Below, piece by piece: positions 32,301-36,624 of a DNA stretch of 36,624 nt (position 1 is its first letter; every line of letters starts with the position of its first letter). This stretch comes from a virus. Under the pieces are notes generated by a model. The model was not told the origin of the DNA. It made no database searches and was given only the letters and a program-made list of their open reading frames with translations. The stretch covers positions 1 through 36,624 of the IMG/VR virus record IMGVR_UViG_3300021961_000274; one strand, written 5' to 3'. The position numbers were made by a program, and so were the translations under genes.

Positions 32301-34867
32301 ATGATTTAAAAGTTAATTTTAAATTATTTGTTAATAATACAAATGTAGACACACAAACAAGTATAGATACAGGATTAACTTATTTACCTTACACAGAAAG
32401 TATTAATCCTATTTGGGAATGGAACCCAACTAATGGGTATACTGGTGTAATATTAGAAGGTACTGAACAAGAAATTGCGACAATAGAAGATGGAATATTT
32501 AATCACCTTTCATTGTTAAATGTCCCATACAATGCAGATATGTTTGAGCCAGCGTGGCAAACATTTAAATTTACAATTCCTGAATGTGTATGTGATGACT
32601 TAAGAAGATTATATCCAAATAAAGAGTTCTTCTTCTCAATAGGGTTAGAAAATTACGAATGTTCACTATGTTTATTAGTAGACAATATTAAAGTAAATGT
32701 TGCAGATTGTCAAACACAAAGATTATTGTCTATTAATGATTGTATGATACCACAATTAAGTTGTGTGATAGATAATAAAAAATCTTGGGTTTATTATGAT
32801 GATGGTGTCATTAAGGAAACAATATATCCTAATGGAAGTTGTAATACTGGATCAACAAATAATTATGAGATTGTCAAATTAGGGAAATCTCAAGAAAGAT
32901 TATGGTTAGATTTAGAATATAGATATACTGATTATAACATAAATCATTCAGATTTAATTCTTAATGTTAAGAATACTTCATTTAGTATTGACCCTGCTAA
33001 GGCGATAGAATGTGATGTATTTAATTATTGGAAAAATATTGATTGTGATAATTGCCCGACTAAATGTTTAGATGACTCTAAAATTTTTGAGAGTGGTGAA
33101 GACTTCTTATTTCAAGATTGTAACACTTATATTTTTGAAGATCAATCTACTGAACATCCTATAATATATAGTGGTGAAGTTTTAAACACTGGATACACAC
33201 TATATTTTGAAGATGTCCTCACAACAGGATTAACATTTAGTTGTTCTACATATACCGATTCATTAACACAAAGTGTTTTAAGTTTAAAAAATAAGTATTA
33301 TATATTGACATCAGATTACATTGAATCTTTAGATGCAACTTATCATCAGTTAATAGAAAAAGGTGGGTATTTAGATAATTTTTATATACAAAAAAATAAT
33401 TGCGGAACTGATACCATAGTAATAAATAATAATGGTGAATTAAATAATTTATTTGGTGTTATAACAGAAAATTACGATGGTAGTATATCGTTATTTGAAA
33501 CTTATTTATATAGTGGTGTTACACCTTATAGTGGTGGAGTATTAAGTGAGGTATTATCGGGAACAGGTATAACTGCACAAACATTTAACCAAAAACAATA
33601 TATTGATCAGAGTTGTTGTGAATCACTAAATTACTTATTAAATAGTGAAGGTGTAGATGGTTTAGGATTAGGTAAAAATTATACTTGGTCAGATGAAAAT
33701 TGTGGTTGTTTTTGGAAACCATTAAATGAGTGTAGTAATTGTAAGGGAGATTGTGAATATTGTGGGAATAAAAAAGAATGTGTAGATGGATTTGCGACGG
33801 GAGATACTTATAGTGTTTGCATCAACCCGTTAGATTATTTAGATATACAACCATCGGAGATTAATGTTAAGTCAGTATTTGATCAATTAGTACAAACAAA
33901 TTTAATTGACGCTAAGAGTAGACAAACAATTAGTGATTACCCATTATTAAGATTGTTCTACGAATTATATCTAAACGCTAATAATTGTGGTAAAGATTTA
34001 TCTGGTAAATTTACATACGATACTATGTTCGAATTTATGGATAAGATTGGTGATTATTGGTTAGATTTATTAGAACAAGTAGTTCCTGCGACTACAATAT
34101 GGGAAGGTTGTGATAATTCAGGTAAAATATATAGAAATACTATATTTGATAATAATAAATTTATATATAAAAGATATAGTACTAATTTTATTGATGTTGA
34201 GTCTGGTTGTACATTAACTGCACAAACTAATTTTAGTATTGGTTCAGAATCTAAATATAGTTTAGTAGAACAAAAACCTATATACCCATCTAGTCCTGAG
34301 ATAACACTACTTAAAACAGATATCTTAAATAAGGAAGTTGAGATTGCGTTATTGAAAAAAGAAATTGAAAAACAGAATTCTATATTATGTGCGATAAGAC
34401 TGCAGGATTTGAGTACACCTAATTTACAAGAACAGATTGATCAACAACAAAGTAATATAGATTTACTAAATAATGAATTAGAAGAATTAAATTTACAATT
34501 AATAGACTTAAACACTCAATTAGACGATTTAGAAAATGAGTACATATTACAACAACAAAATTATATTAATAATTTTATGAGTTGTAGTGGTATAACACAA
34601 AACTTAATAAATGCACAAAATAACTTATCAGGTTTTACACAAGGTACAACCGCATATGAGAGACAAAGAAACTTTATTGCAGGACTTAGAGATAAGTATA
34701 GTAAGTGTGTTAGAAAGGCGAATACACTAATTAGTGATTATAATACAATATTCATTACACAAATATATGATAGTAATGAATATGAAGGAAATGTTATTAT
34801 TACTGGGGATCCTGATTATGATGAAGGGGGTTCTTACTATAATCAAGAATTAATTCATAATTGTTAA
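26348..34867 (+). CDS. Giant tail/baseplate protein (2839 aa), possible gp7/gpI-like N-terminal part
   Basis: The largest gene of the window. The N-terminal 500 residues look like a baseplate protein. The segment IAWLWKSKGSRKAVEFLFRF then IGAPE (about 477-500) resembles the 'KGT..ai..ll..lG' core of P2 gpI-like tail proteins, and the wedge protein gp7 of T4 occupies a comparable role. The rest is modular. Seven Cys-Cys doublets start at residues 806, 927, 1247, 1797, 1888, 1927 and 2423. There is a coiled coil at about 1417-1460, Gly-rich linkers at about 1708-1735 and 1810-1860, a dense Cys cluster at about 2452-2480 (ECSNCKGDCEYCGNKKEC), and a long C-terminal coiled coil at about 2654-2745. 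T4 gp7 is only 1032 aa. A structural tail role is likely; the precise homology is uncertain. Confidence 0.6.
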   Translation: MANNDRIKVSGYVKRIFFNDNIEYRNFSPDLVGFQLTSEGGTTLFTNGNFNITVNLDPKPDVLFTQGTKSKFFTLDDIADSEAQIQIQENLKVKLNLDLTNPLSYVWYGSFKELLRSSLIEIQNNWPAAIYVDNKVGSVTGNNITNYVYDISSDSATFNVNSNFFVNPYNIKYTIDSKYVSTDSTDNPLRNLMLSYGSYVIEHNGITKNVIGFSGSTQKTNSEITLVVEGNPFPELTGIYIPQYSFLVNEVDASIPYFIKPNQSHKESFFTGLNELQNNLLNREIYPEYRSEIIGSKVTDNGILLTTKKVLDFPILDDGYNLNFFDSFYISYLDKLNELAENLDESKTDIILRKYTTEAISSFDTIPRADGDDLTLNGEKATKLMRVYGVEFDYIKKYINGIKFAHVVTYNKKNNVPDALVKDLAFMLGLEPINFINDTSFSKLYLPSNGDGQFAGTSTNLSQAQIDIELYRRLILNIAWLWKSKGSRKAVEFLFRFIGAPEMLVNFNEYIVVLDKPLDIEEIKKLLYIYTGEVDLTNIPYDSNGYPQPPINGDLVITNFIDPETGQVVENGSTEMYFQKAGGWYRETFGNNSVTVLNGNNPHIGPYDGGSEYLQYFSRCFIPNFDNEPTVVITADTILQNYFVNYNYGIFNTIPTGSTTAFTTQVTYNDVTGAYQPIDNCLDVSYSIIETPLQNDGKTTLQQAFSEAESQYNEFLERIKKDSYLIYSPEWQIIKNNYELSLKNCLEEIETENCDINKTLEICLNDVEVESVEYNCDNLTLNECLPFYYYTNEEGNKVSFDQFPQCCSSLDARYVSYVNEYGRLTEYCGASSPCVGEPLEPLPNGIIPFLMTNNTIPENIYQVSGRCFQYIGSDIVDILSFESFFEYTPEEVITSFLLGDYILNVEFVKLFNEVSCQSTSIISSPECCAFYGFNYTLLSDGTNEYIACVKYNDLLGNDITIPQYQSQNILNLDSYTIPLIDTNVNDSYYDLQNPIGEVFNYYSTDIYWECFFKSRIVKEVVNQNSLLIPQPNSILDDPSLMNPSNWMVHAIDEYGRVSFIPVIFNNNFILDWNSNEQLSDLYQSIANYFGYTFGYFTIDTNSGLLIPFTGDNPYSTNPNTIFSAAVDSNYIGCNNFNNVSVIFGSENWQGFKLPELEDCSCTIDFSFDYMLKYNANKLIECADNISCHPAIIYDNTINNVNCLNFVAFTNTDEESQTLQNNFNDNENFESEYIIWNNTNVLEPDVECCNAIGGNVVSVTQWASNNQIWVNQINQTYGQLFNPTTELLSSLNFNTAEIITYIETYKTVKSEVESIIEGCFNLELLYPICDINYGNYINTQSICNLKIPLECGIWSKLLTDYKTLENAITNVINQYSSICLDENGNLKSSSGFGGNKNASDPITDETMDQINNLKAYNNLTTQLEEELTKLKSEENILNGEINDIQNKIAQKNYDNNIIEKALTNVNNPMDCTVYDNKITELNNFNYNTYCNTIVYGSPNINNGTKQIEYNSCITSKTLENQNELVLYSQLLEDCKLKNSIEIQLKNAKFDNNVELVTELETQLNDVNNHINTLTTDYNNSISYDESKQPSTIESNDTQNTINKTAELLNTTPNNITDDSGNLILTDNQKINLNIQYTKNNSQVSDLNIKLGEKIALLTENLQKQNQVINGTKNEQNNLGGKLFSWGVGLIGLYYTLKGYLDPEVYGVTMAAIGPAGPGKDNGGPGGGGGGPLTSGCDKPNGTPFVVADSNSPTGYYQYIINSYNPNADIICSSWSNPYLSTSWSLAGGGGSGVYSNGCCTAIRTTYSPDTGGGTGNGIGILAPDKEDLFTPTGDGVGTGGGTGTGGTGTGGTGTGEEAPSGCKLDNPNLFVQTPTGAVLYNGANIKEECCNSTNIPFEGIYSFDSITNECILVNTFDGGGGTTDNVTCCDLVDVTQLQILLETLQLEIPSIEQKTIECYENWYVTLQENYTTYEEDNNSYFDKYLDDLKVNFKLFVNNTNVDTQTSIDTGLTYLPYTESINPIWEWNPTNGYTGVILEGTEQEIATIEDGIFNHLSLLNVPYNADMFEPAWQTFKFTIPECVCDDLRRLYPNKEFFFSIGLENYECSLCLLVDNIKVNVADCQTQRLLSINDCMIPQLSCVIDNKKSWVYYDDGVIKETIYPNGSCNTGSTNNYEIVKLGKSQERLWLDLEYRYTDYNINHSDLILNVKNTSFSIDPAKAIECDVFNYWKNIDCDNCPTKCLDDSKIFESGEDFLFQDCNTYIFEDQSTEHPIIYSGEVLNTGYTLYFEDVLTTGLTFSCSTYTDSLTQSVLSLKNKYYILTSDYIESLDATYHQLIEKGGYLDNFYIQKNNCGTDTIVINNNGELNNLFGVITENYDGSISLFETYLYSGVTPYSGGVLSEVLSGTGITAQTFNQKQYIDQSCCESLNYLLNSEGVDGLGLGKNYTWSDENCGCFWKPLNECSNCKGDCEYCGNKKECVDGFATGDTYSVCINPLDYLDIQPSEINVKSVFDQLVQTNLIDAKSRQTISDYPLLRLFYELYLNANNCGKDLSGKFTYDTMFEFMDKIGDYWLDLLEQVVPATTIWEGCDNSGKIYRNTIFDNNKFIYKRYSTNFIDVESGCTLTAQTNFSIGSESKYSLVEQKPIYPSSPEITLLKTDILNKEVEIALLKKEIEKQNSILCAIRLQDLSTPNLQEQIDQQQSNIDLLNNELEELNLQLIDLNTQLDDLENEYILQQQNYINNFMSCSGITQNLINAQNNLSGFTQGTTAYERQRNFIAGLRDKYSKCVRKANTLISDYNTIFITQIYDSNEYEGNVIITGDPDYDEGGSYYNQELIHNC
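31865..31909 (+). repeat. Three tandem copies of a 15-base Gly/Thr repeat
   Basis: GGTACAGGAACTGGA occurs at 31865-31879 and 31880-31894, and a third copy at 31895-31909 ends in T. It encodes GTGTG three times in the Gly-rich linker of the 2839-aa protein. Copy number could vary by slippage without breaking the frame. Confidence 0.9.
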
Positions 34868-34884
34868 AATTTATAATAATTTTT

Positions 34885-34898
34885 AATATTTATTAATA
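34885..34898 (+). promoter_or_regulatory. Late-gene AATATTTAT element before the tail-fibre gene
   Basis: AATATTTATTAATA ends 10 bases before the ATG at 34909. Extended to 18 bases (AATATTTATTAATAAAAG) it differs at one base from the element before the gene at 2072. This pair, in two separate late operons, is the best support for a shared late control signal. Confidence 0.5.
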
Positions 34899-34908
34899 AA
34901 AGAATAAA

Positions 34909-36624
34909 ATGGCTAAACAAAGATTAACCGATAAAACATTAACAAACAGTGTAAGTTTAGATGACTTAATACATATAGTAAAAACTGGAGACACAACTCA
35001 GAACCCTGCTGGGTCATCATATAAAGCAACAGTATCTTCTGTGGTTGCAACCCTTAGTGCGTCTACTGTTACGGGATTAACTTTTGACAACTTCTCATAT
35101 GATTTAACTTTATCTTTAGATAATGGTAATACCTTTACGGATAACTTAGGTATCTTAGCTTCAGACATTAAAGTTACTGGTGGAACTTATAATTCATCGA
35201 CTGGGGATATAACATTTACAAATAATAGTGGTGGTACTTTTGTAGTTACTGATGTATTATTTACGGGTAACACTTCGGCTAGTTGTATTACTGATTTATA
35301 TGTATCTAATCTATACGGTTGTTCACCGATAGTTGTTCATGATACAATAGAAACTGTTACTGGCATAATTAGGACATCAGGTGGTACTGGTGCCGAACTT
35401 AATTTATTAGATCAATTTGGTCCAAACGGTACGTGGTCGATTACATCTGATAATGGTAATTATAGTGCGGGTTCTAACTGGGTTTATGGGCAACCTAATA
35501 ACGGCACTCAAATTGCGTATCAAATAGACACTTATCCTGGTGAAGCTATTGGTATAGGTATTTTTGATAATGTTTCTGACGTATTATATACAGGTAAAGA
35601 AATTGTCATTAATAATAATAAAACTAGTTCAACGAGCACTGGATCATCAGATAGAAGATCAATATTTATAGGGTCAAAAAGTTCAACAATTAATTCGGGT
35701 GTAGTTAATAGTGTTGTTATAGGAGGTTCAAATATTGTTGCAAACGATTCAAATAAAGTATACGTTAGTTCATTAAATATTGATAATATTCTTTCAGGGA
35801 CTTCTCTAATTAATCTAGGATTAGATATTAATGGTAATGTTGTTACTGGTAATACTACACCACCTTTTAGTGGAGGATCAGGAAATTGTATTACAGATTT
35901 ATATATTTCAAATTTATATGGGTGTTCACCTATAACGGTACATGATATTTTACAATCAACCGAAACCGGTTTTGGTGGTTTTGGTAGTGTTACAATAAAT
36001 GATGGATCTGGTGGATTAATATTAAATTCCGACTCGTTAATAGAAGGTATAAATGCAAAATTACAGACTGGAAATGGTACAGGATATAATACGTTTGAGG
36101 TTGAGCAAATATCTGGTGGTGATGGATATTTAAAAATATATGTAAATGATTTAAATGCGTCATTTACAGATAGAAATCAAACATATATCGTCTCTAAAAA
36201 CAATCCGAATCCATTTACAACTAGGTTAGAATTGGCAAATAATAGTATAACTGCAGATAGAACATGGACTATGCCAAATAATACTGGTACAGTTGCGTTA
36301 ATTAGTGATATAGTTAATACATATGTAACAGGTGGAACATATTCTACAGGAACTGCGACATTTACAAATAATAGTGGTGGTACATTTGATGTAACTGGAT
36401 TTACAGAACCATTCACAGGAAATACATCAGGAGATTGTATAACAGATTTATTTGTATCAAACATACATTCTTGTTCACCATTAAATATTAATCCTTTAGA
36501 TGAAGGAAATGTATATTTTGGATCAACAAGTGCGGTAACGATTGATTTAGTAAATGAACGAGTTGGTGTTGGTACAACTACACCATCTGAAAAATTACAT
36601 GTTAGTGGAAACACCAAAATTAGT
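34909..36624 (+). CDS. Tail-fibre-like protein, 3'-truncated by window edge
   Basis: The frame is open from ATG 34909 to the last base (572 codons visible). The sequence is typical of a trimeric fibre: Gly/Ser/Thr/Asn-rich, with IGSKSSTINSGVVNSVVIGG (about 264-283) like the repeats of trimeric adhesin heads. The visible end has GVGTTTPSEKLHVSGNTKIS, the motif that often precedes an S74-type self-cleaving chaperone. A Cys-containing motif, CITDLYVSNLYGCSP, occurs at residues 126, 327 and 510 in variants. A longer module beginning GGTY and including FTNNSGGTF occurs at 91 and 475. It should form a host-recognition appendage. The rest, possibly with the S74 domain, lies beyond the window. Confidence 0.8.
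   Translation, partial: MAKQRLTDKTLTNSVSLDDLIHIVKTGDTTQNPAGSSYKATVSSVVATLSASTVTGLTFDNFSYDLTLSLDNGNTFTDNLGILASDIKVTGGTYNSSTGDITFTNNSGGTFVVTDVLFTGNTSASCITDLYVSNLYGCSPIVVHDTIETVTGIIRTSGGTGAELNLLDQFGPNGTWSITSDNGNYSAGSNWVYGQPNNGTQIAYQIDTYPGEAIGIGIFDNVSDVLYTGKEIVINNNKTSSTSTGSSDRRSIFIGSKSSTINSGVVNSVVIGGSNIVANDSNKVYVSSLNIDNILSGTSLINLGLDINGNVVTGNTTPPFSGGSGNCITDLYISNLYGCSPITVHDILQSTETGFGGFGSVTINDGSGGLILNSDSLIEGINAKLQTGNGTGYNTFEVEQISGGDGYLKIYVNDLNASFTDRNQTYIVSKNNPNPFTTRLELANNSITADRTWTMPNNTGTVALISDIVNTYVTGGTYSTGTATFTNNSGGTFDVTGFTEPFTGNTSGDCITDLFVSNIHSCSPLNINPLDEGNVYFGSTSAVTIDLVNERVGVGTTTPSEKLHVSGNTKIS
35179..36477 (+). repeat. Repeated fibre module with paired cysteines
   Basis: Three copies of a motif of the form (N/D/S)CITDL(Y/F)(V/I)SN(L/I)(Y/H)(G/S)CSP are encoded at 35284, 35887 and 36436. 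Two of these belong to a larger module starting with GGTY at 35179 and 36331. Its inner part, TTTACAAATAATAGTGGTGG, is identical in DNA between the two copies. The two cysteines are always 11 residues apart. Confidence 0.85.

Noticed and set aside
36177-36617. Minus-strand frame of 146 codons at the right edge
   Set aside because: It is the antisense of the tail-fibre frame, which is open through the whole region and contains recognisable fibre repeats.
1-36624. tRNA genes, CRISPR arrays, insertion sequences or integrase
   Set aside because: Coding density is near complete, gaps are under 70 bases, and I saw no cloverleaf, spaced direct repeats, transposase motifs or tyrosine/serine recombinase motifs.

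Overview
The window looks like part of a large, AT-rich, T4-like myovirus genome that probably infects a Bacteroidota (Flavobacteriia-like) host. The phage call rests on a T4-type replication and recombination block (gp32-like SSB, UvsX/RecA, RNase H/FEN nuclease, gp41/DnaB helicase) and on baseplate proteins of the gp25 and gp6 families, followed by very large tail proteins and a tail fibre. The host guess is weaker. It rests on promoter-like TTG-N19/20-TAnnTTTG pairs, A-rich start contexts without Shine-Dalgarno sequences, a signal peptide ending in FSQ, and a DUF5522-like gene common in Bacteroidota.

Layout. Positions 1-3534 hold a left-truncated GH19/lysozyme-like protein, two unknown genes and a three-gene late-type cluster. 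That cluster has a 62-aa protein, a very acidic scaffold-like protein and a protein whose N-terminus resembles a cleavable capsid-targeting peptide. A rho-independent terminator at 3542-3567 ends this block. Positions 3639-10731 form one co-directional replication and nucleotide operon: SSB, UvsX, RNase H, an unknown 158-aa protein, helicase, adenosylcobalamin-dependent (class II) ribonucleotide reductase and a DUF5522-like Cys-rich protein. It closes at a strong terminator at 10758-10786. A single minus-strand gene (10785-11345) encodes a secreted HExxHxxGxxH metalloprotease with its own promoter and looks like a moron. From 11405 to the right edge everything is late and structural. First comes an OmpA-like protein with three tandem 8-Cys modules and another candidate targeting peptide. 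Then come gp25, gp6, a membrane protein, an 1802-aa giant, four structural proteins of unknown function, a 2839-aa giant with a possible gp7/gpI-like N-terminal part, and a right-truncated tail fibre with repeated Cys-containing modules.

How it fits together. The replication block is inserted between two late modules, each boundary marked by a terminator. Five late-gene starts share an AATATTTAT-based element resembling the T4 late promoter TATAAATA. The least explained material is the Cys-rich architecture of several virion proteins, the shared (L/I)-x-E-ending N-terminal peptides that could mark proteins packaged in the head, and the secreted metzincin. Every stretch longer than 70 bases is coding. 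I saw no tRNA, IS element, integrase or CRISPR array.
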